Part shown: piece by piece, positions 1-9,900 of the stretch | How the letters are laid out: every line of letters begins with the position of its first letter | Numbering within the stretch: the first letter of the stretch is position 1 | Assembly: GCA_019022495.1 (NCBI GenBank) | Contig: JAFEKR010000010.1 | Location: 1,364,001-1,428,000 of the forward strand | Direction: 5' to 3' | Source: Epichloe hybrida | Lineage: Eukaryota > Ascomycota > Sordariomycetes > Hypocreales > Clavicipitaceae | Length of the DNA: 64,000 bases | Program-made: the position numbers and the translations under genes | Notes under the pieces: model-generated | Database searches by the model: none | Told to the model about the DNA's origin: nothing | What the model saw: only the letters and a program-made list of their open reading frames with translations

Positions 1-2471
1 GTCGTCTGAATGATGGGTACACCTTGGTGAAATATCGAACTCGAACAGGCGAGGCAACTGTAGCACTATACCGAGGCCCATTCACGCCCACATACGTGCC
101 CGCATTGGAACATCTGACCAAGTGCTCAACCTCGGGCTTGGATTTGCAAATCCTCGACAAACAGATCGGCATCATGGACGTGACATACTCTGTCGCCTGG
201 CAGGTTGGCCGTACCATGGCTCTCGGCGACCAAGCATTTGTAGCTGCGCTGGGACGTGTAAGAACTGAGGCACACGCAGCCGCAGCAAAACAAGTTAAGA
301 TCAGTGCTGTCAAGGAGGTCAGAGACACGGCATTTCGCACTCGCAATGACCTTCTTGGGGATCTTTCCTCCATGGTCAAGGGTCTTGCTGATGTCCATCT
401 TCACAAACGCGGTTCAGAGCCACTTGAGCCTCAAGAGCCTGAGGGAGTGCCTGGTAGGAGACAACCTGGCGGACCCGTCTTTACACATGGAGGAGCCAAA
501 AAGCGATGGTATCACAAAAGACTCCGACGTCGTGATCGACCGACGCTCTCATTTTCTTCGCCTGTCTTCGAGGACAAGTACCCAGCTGCCGCGCTGGACT
601 CTGTTCGCAGACTGGCTTCAAGCAAATCGGGTGATCCATACGATGAGACAAATGATCCGCAATCCTCAGACTGGATGACTGTCCTCTCGTGGCTGGTCGA
701 TCGTATGTTCCTTGCGGGTGTACCAGCACACTATCTTCTGCCTGATAACACTTACCTACAGCCAGAGAACTTACGCTTCTTCCATATTGACAAGAACTGG
801 GTAGATGCTCTCATCGATGGAGCTTTATCCCTCGGCAACCATTTCGGTACTGACGAGGACCGCGTCGCTATCAAGAAAGCACTCAACGATTACATCAATC
901 GCACACCTGATGGAATGGACCATCGTGTCCAGATACCTGCTTACGGGTTCTACCTTCGCTCAGACTTGGTGACCATGTTCCCGGATCTTCGCGTTGAAGT
1001 CATATCCAACGATACGGCCCTCAACGTCGCTGGCCAGGATCCTCCTGCAGGTGCACCTCTTTTGCGCCACGAAATAGTTACAGATGGGGTCATGATGGCA
1101 TTCATGGACCGTGTGCCTGGCTCTGCACAGTTTTCATCTCTCGTTTTGACGCAGCCGGCACACCAACAGCGGTTTGCTGTAGCTCGGGGTCTTGAAACTA
1201 CCGAAATCAAGGCCGATATCAGACGACAATACACTGTTGACCAGAAGACTCGGGAAACCGATAAGGACAGACATAAGGCCCTGAAACAAATTGTATATGC
1301 TCCGACTGGGGAGAACTCATCAGACAACATATTCATATGGGGCTCCCAACCCGACCAAAATCTCACTGACTTGCGCATACTACGTCTGCCCGCCTTTGCA
1401 GATGTTCAACTCAAAATCCTGCAAGAAATGATGGGAAAGCAAGAGGGCACTGACATACCTTACTTTAAGGATGACGCTTCAACATCGGCACTGTTTGCTA
1501 TGCAACTCAACGATCCTATCTATAACTTGACCATCAATATGGCTGAGTCTTCCAAGGCTGCACGAGCTGTCGCTGGCTTGGCTCCTCCTGACATGGGAAG
1601 TGGAAGCCCAGAGCTGAGAATGATCAACATGCTACAAGCAGCGAGGGTTAAGAAGCTTTCTGCCCCTGGTGCGGAAGTCTCTACAGCGCCTACAGAAAAT
1701 GATTCGGATGACAATGATGACAAGGACAATGGAGGCCAAGAAGAGGGTACTTTCACGAGACCTGCGGACTACGTGCCTCCACTGGATGCGTTCTCAAATT
1801 ACCTGGCGCCTAATGTTCGAGCCATGCCACTTCATCAAGGTCCAAGTGTTAGTGACCCAGACAATATTCCCGCCAGCCTTCAACAGGGTGAAGTTGGAGC
1901 CCGTCGAAGCAAAGACCAACCACCGGGATCCGAGCCAGCGTCAGCACCCAGATTCCTGATGCGTCTCAGCAGCAACTTGATCGATGTCAATAGTCAAGTC
2001 AGATTGGAGAGCACGAATCTGCCCCAGGACCTCATCTTCTCCATTGTCTTGAAGCAAAGCGAGATCAACCAGTACTTATTGATGGAAGTGACAGTCGATA
2101 TTGCACTTGGTCCGCCGAATGAGGCCACATACTTCTTGATGTCGAACTACACTGGGCCCGGCGCGCACATGTTGACAAACTTGCGCTTCAATGTGATTCC
2201 AACAACGTTTCACGACCAGAACCAGGACCAGTATTATCTGCGCATTCGTCTACTTCCCAGGGCTGAGAAAGGATGGGTCATAGCTCCGGCTGTGCCTGAA
2301 CTAAGCTTCCTACTCGGGCTGGCTAGCATCAATGCTCCAAGAAGTGGTTCCGCAACCACAACTATCCAGTCTCGGGCGAGATATTGCAGAAATCCTGCCC
2401 TGCCTCTAGAGGATTTCAACATAATGATAGTCGATAATCCTCCTCTATCTGTAGATGTGGTGATGTCTTGA
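1..2471 (+). CDS. Large protein of unknown function, 5' end outside window
   Basis: The reading frame is open from the first complete codon (position 3) to the TGA at 2469-2471, over 820 codons without an intron. The first in-frame start-like codon (TTG at 24) is not a fungal start, and the residues before it read on smoothly, so the true start lies upstream of the window. Numbering from codon 24: about 1-120 carries a block around DVTYSVAWQVGRTMALGDQAF (residues 52-72); about 130-215 is basic and proline-rich; 218-275 holds a block with GVPAHYLLP, ENLRFFHIDKNWVDAL and DGALSLG; about 565-580 is an acidic, Asp/Asn-rich linker; about 650-800 is a beta-rich C-terminal part. I see no signal peptide or membrane segment in the visible part. 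From memory the first and third blocks resemble a family of large uncharacterised bacterial proteins, but I cannot name a domain. Base composition is normal, with no RIP. Confidence 0.8.
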   Translation, partial: RLNDGYTLVKYRTRTGEATVALYRGPFTPTYVPALEHLTKCSTSGLDLQILDKQIGIMDVTYSVAWQVGRTMALGDQAFVAALGRVRTEAHAAAAKQVKISAVKEVRDTAFRTRNDLLGDLSSMVKGLADVHLHKRGSEPLEPQEPEGVPGRRQPGGPVFTHGGAKKRWYHKRLRRRDRPTLSFSSPVFEDKYPAAALDSVRRLASSKSGDPYDETNDPQSSDWMTVLSWLVDRMFLAGVPAHYLLPDNTYLQPENLRFFHIDKNWVDALIDGALSLGNHFGTDEDRVAIKKALNDYINRTPDGMDHRVQIPAYGFYLRSDLVTMFPDLRVEVISNDTALNVAGQDPPAGAPLLRHEIVTDGVMMAFMDRVPGSAQFSSLVLTQPAHQQRFAVARGLETTEIKADIRRQYTVDQKTRETDKDRHKALKQIVYAPTGENSSDNIFIWGSQPDQNLTDLRILRLPAFADVQLKILQEMMGKQEGTDIPYFKDDASTSALFAMQLNDPIYNLTINMAESSKAARAVAGLAPPDMGSGSPELRMINMLQAARVKKLSAPGAEVSTAPTENDSDDNDDKDNGGQEEGTFTRPADYVPPLDAFSNYLAPNVRAMPLHQGPSVSDPDNIPASLQQGEVGARRSKDQPPGSEPASAPRFLMRLSSNLIDVNSQVRLESTNLPQDLIFSIVLKQSEINQYLLMEVTVDIALGPPNEATYFLMSNYTGPGAHMLTNLRFNVIPTTFHDQNQDQYYLRIRLLPRAEKGWVIAPAVPELSFLLGLASINAPRSGSATTTIQSRARYCRNPALPLEDFNIMIVDNPPLSVDVVMS

Positions 2472-2832
2472 AGGATTCTATAGCGTTTTGTGCGCGGAGT
2501 AATGCAGAAGTAGTTGAGTATTCTGGGTAGTATGTTTCAATTGCTCTGGCCAAACTTCCAATATGTAACGAAGAGTTCTTGTTTTCTTCAATGTTTCTGT
2601 TCTTCTGCCAAAGTTGAATTACTTGTTTGCTAGATACAACTTGACCCTCAGAACGCATTCTATTCAGGAATAGATTGACATTTGCACGACATGCAACCAC
2701 CTGTCGCTGTTGGACTTGCATTTATGGTACTGTAAATGGAAAGTAACAGTGTATAACGGGATCCAAAGTGTAGTCATTGCACCCTATCATTGCTATCTGT
2801 GTCTCCGCCAAACACTCCCTACAGCTAGCACG
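2472..2832. other. Intergenic region between convergent genes
   Basis: These 361 bases separate two converging reading frames and probably hold both 3' UTRs and poly(A) signals. A minus-strand open frame (2416-2721) lies here. It overlaps the end of the large gene antisense and has no supporting splice structure, so I do not call it a gene. Confidence 0.5.
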
Positions 2833-3272
2833 TTATTCGGGAATCTCAGAAGTTTGAGGCAGCAACTTCATCTCCACCCTTCCGCGACCCGCAGACTTGT
2901 TCATCTCGGCCAAAATGGCATTAAGACCTGCGGGCTTCGTGTACTGGTACACATCATCCATTGGAATACTCCATAAGTAGATTTTCCCATTTGAGCCCCG
3001 GAACACGTAACCATCTCCTCCAGCATCCCTGCGCTTGATCATGAGGCCTTCGGGATTGGTGATGCCGACGGATGCTGCAACCAACCGGCCGTGACCATTT
3101 TCCCCCCAATGATAATCCTTGTCCATTTCCTGGGGATCAGTGGTCCAGTCATCGGGTACTAGGTTTGGCGGAACAGACTAACCCATTGGTCAGAGAAAGT
3201 TCGCATTGTGCAGAAAGAGATGAGATACAGAAGACCAAGAAAAACAAGGACAAAATGACGTGTACCTACCAT
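2833..3272 (-). CDS. Small 115-aa protein, two exons, unknown function
   Basis: Exons are 3272-3270 (the ATG alone) and 3177-2833 on the minus strand, with stop TAA at 2835-2833. The 92-bp intron starts GTAGGT immediately after the ATG and ends TTAG. A CTGAC branch-point match lies 12-16 bases before its end. Joining them gives an in-frame start MSVPPNLVPDDW and removes the in-frame TAG (3178-3180) that otherwise blocks the frame. The protein is polar and soluble-looking. Its centre has NPEGLMIKRR, GGDGYVFRGSNGKIYLWSIP and DDVYQY (about residues 41-80), and it has a short basic tail. There is no signal peptide and no membrane segment. I do not recognise the family. The codon pattern and splice signals make it likely to be real. 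A longer first exon in another frame cannot be excluded. Confidence 0.6.
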
Positions 3273-3590
3273 TTTATTTTGTGATTGAAGAGCTTGTATC
3301 GGTTCAATTGCTTGGCCTTTCACGTTGCCCGCGCTGTGGAAGGGAAGTCTGGAGGTTAACAGAAGCCTAATATAGTAGTAGCGGAACCTACATAGGTTGG
3401 ATTTATGCACAAACTTGTGTCACGTGGATCTCCCAAAGAAGGAGGGGTCAAAAAATAGATTACGGGCAACTAAACGCGCATCCGTCGAGGATTCAGATAC
3501 AGCATTCTTGGCACGCTGTTGGCCCAATTCGTCACTTTCCTGCAACACTGCAGCCGGTCACATTTGCTTTCGTATAAAGCGGAGTGAGAA
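3273..3590. other. Upstream region of the 115-aa gene
   Basis: Normal-composition DNA with no convincing reading frame. It probably holds the 5' UTR and promoter of the minus-strand gene at 2833-3272. The open frames that cross it in other phases have no coding character. Confidence 0.4.
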
Positions 3591-3982
3591 CATGCACTGC
3601 AGATCAATAGTTGAAATTTGTATGAGAGCAAATGCCGTGTCTTCTTTCGGCCGCATGTTTACTAATAACAGACTGTATATACATAACTAATTATTCCACA
3701 CTTAAAACTATTGACTCATAGCATATATTATAGAAACACGGAACATATTATCACTGCGTCGCGGCTGCTATCCGATATATGCATGAACATGCACGGCAGA
3801 TTAATAGTTAAAATTTGTATAAGAGCAAATGCCGTGTCTTCTTTCGGCCGCATGTTCACCGACGACAGACCGTATATGCATGACCAATTGTTCCACAATT
3901 AGAACTATTGACTCACGGCATGTATTGTGGAATCAAGGAAGATATCATCACTGCGTCGCGGCTGTCATACGATATGCATGAA
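3591..3982. repeat. Tandem duplication of a 197-bp unit
   Basis: Unit 1 is 3591-3787 and unit 2 is 3788-3982. Both begin CATGCAC-GC and carry the same GCAAATGCCGTGTCTTC and TTTCGGCCGCATGTT segments at a 197-bp offset, followed by ACTATTGACTCA and CACTGCGTCGCGGCTG. Most differences are transitions, unit 1 being the more T/A-rich, as expected if light RIP acted on the duplicate. There is a 2-bp deletion near the end of unit 2. Confidence 0.85.
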
Positions 3983-4376
3983 CTCGGCTTGTGGCGGATC
4001 TGTATTGTGCAGCCGTGAGTGCAAGCTGTTCTGACACGTGTCACATGCAAGTTGACGGATGAACCAAGTTGAGATGTTGGAGATCAATGCTAATGCACAT
4101 CATCTGCAGACCTGACGCGGTCGGTACATCTCGTCTCTGGAGATATGGGGGTTTGCCTATCATCACACCATTATGTAGAAATAGTGTCCAATCTTTCAAA
4201 CGAGGTTTACCAGATCGCTTCGTTTGATGGCGGCAAGGTTGCGGGGCACCTGAAGCAGGAAAGAAGCTGAACAAATAGTAAATACTAGGTTTTGATGCCA
4301 TTGGGCTAGTTGGGGTCTAGTCTCGAACACTTGTCCATAACTAAGTTCAATATAGGAGTCACTGAACGCGCATGTA
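3983..4376. other. Intergenic, no recognisable feature
   Basis: Mixed-composition sequence with short, non-coding open frames only. I see no gene, RNA or repeat here. Confidence 0.4.
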
Positions 4377-4490
4377 TAACGCAACGCAATGCAACAACGT
4401 AACGTAACGCAATGCAATATAATGACGTAACGTAATATAATATTGAGTGATATAACGTAATATAATATAGTAGAATATAATATTATATGT
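4377..4490. repeat. Degenerate short-tandem tract (AACGY / AATATAATA)
   Basis: A run of short units such as AACGC, AATGC, AACGT and AATAT with changing register, ending in pure TA-rich sequence. The gradient from GC-containing to AT-only units looks like a microsatellite partly eroded by C-to-T changes. Confidence 0.6.
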
Positions 4491-4854
4491 AAGGCACTTC
4501 TAAATTTTCTTTATTATATCATTTTTTTATAATTTGAAACGATATAATTAATACTATTTATGCCTAGTAAGGGATTTATATATAGTAGTTAAATCTAGTG
4601 GTTAGGTAATATAAGGACTATCCTCTCAGGATTAGGACTAGGTAAGGGGATGTCCTTGCTCACTAGGACTAGCGCAATATGCGCATTTAAAAAACCGCGA
4701 TATGCGTGTTTAGTCACCCTAGTAATACGGAGCAGGTTTAAAAAGGCTTGTTCATACGCAATCCTTCTTTGTTAGTTCTACTTTTTCTAGCAAAATTCCA
4801 AGTATTAACTCACATCAAAACTTCTGTCAAAGCATCATACGAAAGACATCAGAC
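4491..4854 (+). promoter_or_regulatory. Probable upstream region and 5' UTR of the deaminase-like gene
   Basis: AT-rich to about 4680, then more balanced. It contains two near-repeats, GCGCAATATGCGC and CCGCGATATGCG, around 4670-4710, and a TTTAAAAAGG element at 4737-4746 about 110 bases before the ATG that could serve as a TATA-like core. The last 60 bases are A- and C-rich with no upstream ATG, as in fungal leaders. The promoter role is inferred from position only. Confidence 0.35.
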
Positions 4855-6142
4855 ATGACAAGCCATCAAGTTGAACTTCTGGCACCTTTTGGAACAACAT
4901 CAGAGGAAAGGTGGTTCCGTACTGCTTACAGATGGAAAAGGGACCAGGTATGTGCCATGGAGGCTGACAAGATCTTTCGACAAAGTTCTATACCCCTAGT
5001 GCTACCATAGTTGTCAATAAAATCAGCTTAAGGCTAATGTAGTGGTAGATTTTTGGATGGATGAAAACTATCGCCGAGGCAGGTGGAGTTCCACCTCGTG
5101 ACGATGCCGCAGTCAAGAGATTTATGATGGATCTCTACAATTATATAATAAGTCTTTCGTATGTTTTGCCCGATAATTTTATCATTTTTTCGAGGTCAAC
5201 GCACGTAACTAACTAATGCAACAGGGTCCCGGACGGGAGTCGATACAAGGCTCCCGCACCGCCTTCGCATATTTACCGACGGGTCAACCCCGATTTTCAA
5301 AGGGATAGAACATCCAAATTCCTCGTCGTAGGTTGGACTATCCGGCCAAGTATAGACCCCTCCATGCAGGGTCGAAAACCAGGCTGGTGGTGCCCTTATG
5401 ATCTACTCGGTCTTTTCCTTAGCCTCCTAGGGCCGGCACCGGACGGTGCTAACAAGAACAACTTCTACCTCCCTCTCACAGCAGTGTATGCGCGTTGGTG
5501 TTCACGCATTGCGGGTCGTCCATTTCCAAATTGGAAATGGAAGATCCCTAATCGAGAACAAGGTCAAGGTGATTTTCCTGCGGTATTCCAATGCACATGG
5601 CACACTACAGTCAACGAAGAGACCAAGCAACGTTCCGGGCATTATTTTCTGGGAGCATCCACTGCGGGGGATAAATTCCCCAAAACTCCCGAAGGCTTAC
5701 CCGGCCCGTGGAGAGAGAAAGTGCAAGAGGCCCGATTCACAATGTTATTTAACTGCCAAAACGTAACTATGGTCCAGCAAGACGACTTCATAAACAAAAC
5801 CGCCCCGAACCAGAGGCCTGACAATCCCAACCGCAACATGGTACCTTGGGGAAACTGCGCCGAAACGTATCCATTCGCTACAATGTTCTTTGGGTATGTG
5901 TTCCTGCGGCAAGGAAATCACCATCTATTGCTAACTCGACCTTGCATGATCTTAGGGAAAAGAAAAAGAATGAATTAATGGAAGGTCTTGCTCTCAAGCG
6001 GGATTTCATGAAAGAGGGAGAGCATCCTGAGTATAATCCATCCATTACTAGTGGGCAAGTGATAGACCCTTGTGCTAATTGCAAGAAACTTATTGAGAAC
6101 GCTGGGGGAAAAGTAGCAAATTTTAGAAAGACTCCTAGATAA
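4855..6142 (+). CDS. Predicted zinc-dependent deaminase-fold protein, four exons, 352 aa
   Basis: Exons are 4855-4947, 5049-5158, 5225-5893 and 5956-6142. Each intron starts GTATGT and ends AG. Introns 2 and 3 have clear branch points (ACTAACTAA and GCTAACTC). All three joins keep one frame and give exactly 353 codons with the TAA stop. Residues 1-110 are mainly helical, with many aromatics. The central part has a WWCPYDLLGLFLSLLG segment (about 122-137). The C-terminal third has NCAETYPF (Cys279, Glu281) and DPCANC (Cys330, Cys333). CAE plus PCxxC is the metal and catalytic signature of the cytidine deaminase fold: three Cys bind zinc and Glu shuttles protons. Fungi carry expanded families of such proteins related to bacterial toxin-type deaminases. 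The substrate cannot be told from sequence. The ~48-residue gap between the motifs is long. There is no signal peptide. The gene looks intact and un-RIPed although RIP-type DNA begins within 150 bases of its end. Confidence 0.75.
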
Positions 6143-6445
6143 GGAAAATGCTCGGGTAAGACGATTAGAGCCACTAGCAAAAGCCTAGTAGCTATGAGTT
6201 AACGATTAAACTTCATAGATAGCAAAGGACTTAAGGTGAAGAATTTTTTATTTACTTATTATTTTCTGTATTATTGTTACGATACGAAATGTATAATATA
6301 AATGAGTGTGTTGGTGATGCTTTATTTAACTAGCTAGAGGTTAGAGCTATTGTCTAATATAGGGGTTCTAGGTCGCGTGCAGGCCACATCCTTGGCATGG
6401 CAGGCCATATCCTAAGTCCTATAATACTAATGTTAGAATTGTATG
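6143..6445. other. Transition from gene DNA to the AT-rich block
   Basis: No gene is seen. Base composition falls progressively. The 3' UTR of the deaminase-like gene probably occupies the first part. A GC-containing patch around 6365-6415 has two similar phrases, GCAGGCCACATCCT and GCAGGCCATATCCT, about 30 bases apart. Confidence 0.4.
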
Positions 6446-6511
6446 TGTTAAAATATATAAGGCTTTGTAATCCTAGGTGCAGTGGATCGGTCTACTCTTT
6501 TGAATTTAACA
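6446..6511 (+). mobile_element. Solo LTR of the short TRIM family
   Basis: A 66-bp unit begins TGTTAAA and ends TTTAACA, and is flanked on both sides by the perfect 5-bp duplication GTATG (6441-6445 and 6512-6516). It matches, in inverted orientation, the two 67-bp LTRs of the complete element at 54115-54438, apart from one missing base and a few transitions. This is what LTR-LTR recombination of that element would leave. Confidence 0.9.
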
Positions 6512-6564
6512 GTATGATATGACAGCTTATATTGCGTGTAAGGTACAAGTTACATATGTATAGG

Positions 6565-6796
6565 GGTCAGGGATAGCTCCCTTGAAGCATAGGTTATATG
6601 AGGGCAGCGCGCATTAACAGGGATAAAACGCGAGGTTAGATATTAGTGAATACAATGTATTAGAAGTACCTTTATAAACTAGTTATTACTATAGTACACT
6701 GTGTACCTTTTAGGTATAAAAGTTAGGTGCTATCTATACCTCTAATTAACTAAAATTAAATACTTTTTATTATTTATTTACACCCTTACCTTAATA
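6565..6796 (+). repeat. Copia 5' LTR
   Basis: Same length as the 3' LTR (232 bp) and alignable throughout. The outer part keeps GC (GGGCAGCGCGCATTA), while the inner part is stripped to TA-rich sequence and ends CTTAATA where the 3' LTR has CTTGACA. The first base differs from the expected T. Confidence 0.85.
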
Positions 6797-6811
6797 GTTA
6801 TAAGCCTAGGA
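6797..6811 (+). promoter_or_regulatory. Copia primer-binding site, initiator-Met half-tRNA type
   Basis: GTTATAAGCC immediately follows the 5' LTR. Allowing RIP changes it corresponds to GGTTATGAGCCC, complementary to the anticodon region of initiator tRNA-Met, the primer used by Drosophila copia-type elements. Confidence 0.55.
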
Positions 6812-6968
6812 GGCTTTTATTACTATTTTTATTAATTATTATTAAAGATATAAGCTCTATTAAATATTATTAATTAACGCTTACTTATATTATAAGATAA
6901 TTGCCCTTTATTATATTAATTAGTTAAAACCCTCCACGCTTTAGTTAACTAATATACTTCCCTTTATA

Positions 6969-9900
6969 ATGTCTAAAGAAACTCTAAATATAGTGTTATT
7001 ATTAGAGAAGGATTAGATTAAGTGGTTTACCTAAGTTAAGAACTACGTAAAATTATATAGTGTTTAGGAGTATATTAACCCTAATAAGGTTAAATTACTT
7101 AAAGAACCTATAATGCTTATATACTCCTAGAGGGGTCTAAGACTAGAGATTACGCTAGATAACCCTAATACTCTTAAAGATTAGAAGATTGCTTATAAAG
7201 ATATAAAGGATTAATTTAACTTTAAATATAAAGAGCTTTAATTTAACCTTATAAAGTATATAAACCTATTAAAGCAAATGCTAAAGATTAAGGAGTATAT
7301 TTATAAGACTCTTTTAAAGAATATATAAGACTCTCTTAACTTTAATACTAAAGTAAAGGAAAAGGAGTTAGTTTAATATTATACCTATAGGATACTTAAG
7401 CTTCTTTATAATTAATATAAGCTAAATATAAAGAAAATACTTATCCTTATGGAGAATTACCTTAATAATTACTTATAAGCTAAAGGTACTTATAATTAGT
7501 ATAAGTAAGCTATAATAATAGAGGTACTATAGAGGAATTATTTAGATCTTAAGACTTAATAAAGTAAGGAGATAATACTATATAAGTTTATTATCCCTCT
7601 TTAAAGTAAATTTAAGGTATTCTAGAAAAAGTAAAATAACCTACTTAATAAAGGAGAGAACTATAGCTTCCTTAAAGTAGTTAGTAAATTTAAAAGAGAT
7701 TATAAAGCTCCTTAGAGCTTAATAATAATAAAATTAGCTAATAACGCTATTATTACTAAAAGATTAAATAGTTAGAGTAAATTAGAGTAAAAGAAGTACC
7801 CTAGATACTCTAGTTATAACATTTGTAATATCTTAAAGTAATAGGAATCCTATAATTTATTTAAGGCTCTTTATAAGCTAAAGGCTACTCCTAAAGATTA
7901 GGAAGTTAGGAAGAACTCTAAAGATAATATTAAGAGATATCTAAAGGAAAACCTATAAGAGAGATTAAAAGCTATAAGTTAGAAGCTAGAGAAAAGGGAG
8001 AAAAGCAGTGATATTATTATCCCCTTGTAAAACCTAATAAATAACTTACTTATAGTAACTCTAGGAGAGAAGACTATAAATATATTATTATTTATACACT
8101 TATAAAGCTCTTAACCTTTAAGGGAAGTTATATATTTAACTTTAAATGCTATAAATAGCTTTAAAGGGAATTAGAATATAGTTATTTATAATTCTAGAGC
8201 TAATATTTATATTTTTAATAATATTTGTTAGTTTAAATAGTCTAAGTTTAATAGAACTATTATAATAGAGGTTAGAGCTAGAGGCATAATCTATATATCC
8301 TTAGGATAAGGACTAGTCTATATATCTATTATAGATCTAGTATTATAAAGACTAAGAAGGATTATAGTGTAAAGTGCTTTGCTAATTCTAGAATTCTACG
8401 TGAACCTAGTATTAGCAATAATTTTAATAAAGGCAAGGATCTATTAGAACTAAAAGAAAAGCTTTCTATTCTAAGGAAAGTATCCTATTACTAAGCTTTA
8501 TAATATTAATAAGCTTTATATATTATCTATACTCTTAGATAACCTAAAAGAGGCCTATGCTATAACTAGTAAAGCACTAAGGCTACCTATAAAAGGAGAT
8601 ATAAAGCTTTAGCATTAATAATGTAGTTATCTAGGTAAGAAGGCCTTTATAAAGATTATAAACGCTACTCTTAGCGTTAAATTAATAGGACCTAAGCTTA
8701 TAAAGTGCAAGATTTATGCTATAAGTAAAGCTAAGCGCTAGAGATTATAGGTTACACTAGAAGGGCTTCCTTAGGGACTTAGATATAGCCTTTTAGTTAA
8801 TTTAGACTATTATAACTCTCCTTATTAAAATAGTAATAGGTATTAGTGTATTTTCATATACCTTATAACCTTAATGTGTTTTTTCTATTTATTTAAGACT
8901 AAAGGTAAAATTCATAATAGCTTTTATAATAATAGCATTCTTATGCATATAATTTAGGGTTTAACTCTAATTTATACATAGTAATATTAAAAAGGCTTTA
9001 TTTACAGAGAGTATAAGAGATAAGATAGCCTTTACTAGCATTATAGTCTATAATTTAGCTCCCTTAATACCTAGTTAAAATAGAAAGGCAAAGAGATCTA
9101 GGGGGGTAGTTAAGCAAAAGGCTTATACATTAAGCCTTAAGGCTTACCTTCCTTTAGAACTTAATAATAAGGTCTTTAATATAGTAGTTTATTTACTAAA
9201 TAAAATACCTTTTAAATATTATAGGAATTAGGTTACGCCCTATAAACTCTAGTGGAATTAGGCATAGAAAATAGTCCTAGCCTATTTATAGATATTAGAG
9301 GTTTAAAAACCCTTAATTACATACCTATAAGCCTATAGATATAAGGCATTTCTAATAATAATAAAGGCTCTAGAGCACGTTAAATCACATAACGCAATAC
9401 TATAGCTAGAGCAGAAAGCTTATATTAGATACCTTATTAGGTATAGAGGCAAGTTATAATATATTATATAAGTGCCCTTGCTTTATAATTATAAGGTTAT
9501 TATATTAGTATGTGTTTAGTTTAATAAGAACTTCTTTTTTAAGCTAGAAGAAAAGCTAGAATTAGCTTAATAGAAGAAAATATTAATAATTAAGTTAATT
9601 AAAGAGCTTAAAACTAAAGACCTTAATAAGGAGATTAGTTAAGATCTTATTAGAATAAAGCTTAAAGAGAATAATCCTACCTCTTTGCTATTAGCTATAG
9701 GCTAGGAAAATAAGTAGTTTAAAGTAAAAACACCTCCTTATATAATAGGGGATAAAGAGGACCTTTCTAGTGCACTTTTAACCCCTCTTAACTTCTCTTA
9801 TAAGGCGCTAGTTACTATAGAGAACTTAGAGCTTTAGGTATAAGGTAATAATATGCTATTTTATAAGATTAAGGAATTTATAAGCAAAGCAATAACTAAA

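Noticed and set aside
304..678. Open frames inside the large gene (304-678 +, 126-404 -, 481-729 -, 950-1378 -, 1520-1756 -, 1669-1959 +)
   Set aside because: They are shadows of the long coding frame in other phases, with no coding character or splice signals of their own.
3159..3410. Minus-strand 83-codon frame with a hydrophobic stretch
   Set aside because: It runs through the 92-bp intron and the 5' leader of the 115-aa gene; the hydrophobic run is intron sequence.
5364..5978. Reading the deaminase-like gene as a 204-aa single-exon protein ending KRKRMN
   Set aside because: That frame reads through intron 3. Splicing at GTATGT (5894) and TTAG (5955) restores the frame holding the PCxxC motif.
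5878..6180. Minus-strand 100-codon frame
   Set aside because: Antisense to the last two exons of the deaminase-like gene, which has strong splice and motif support.
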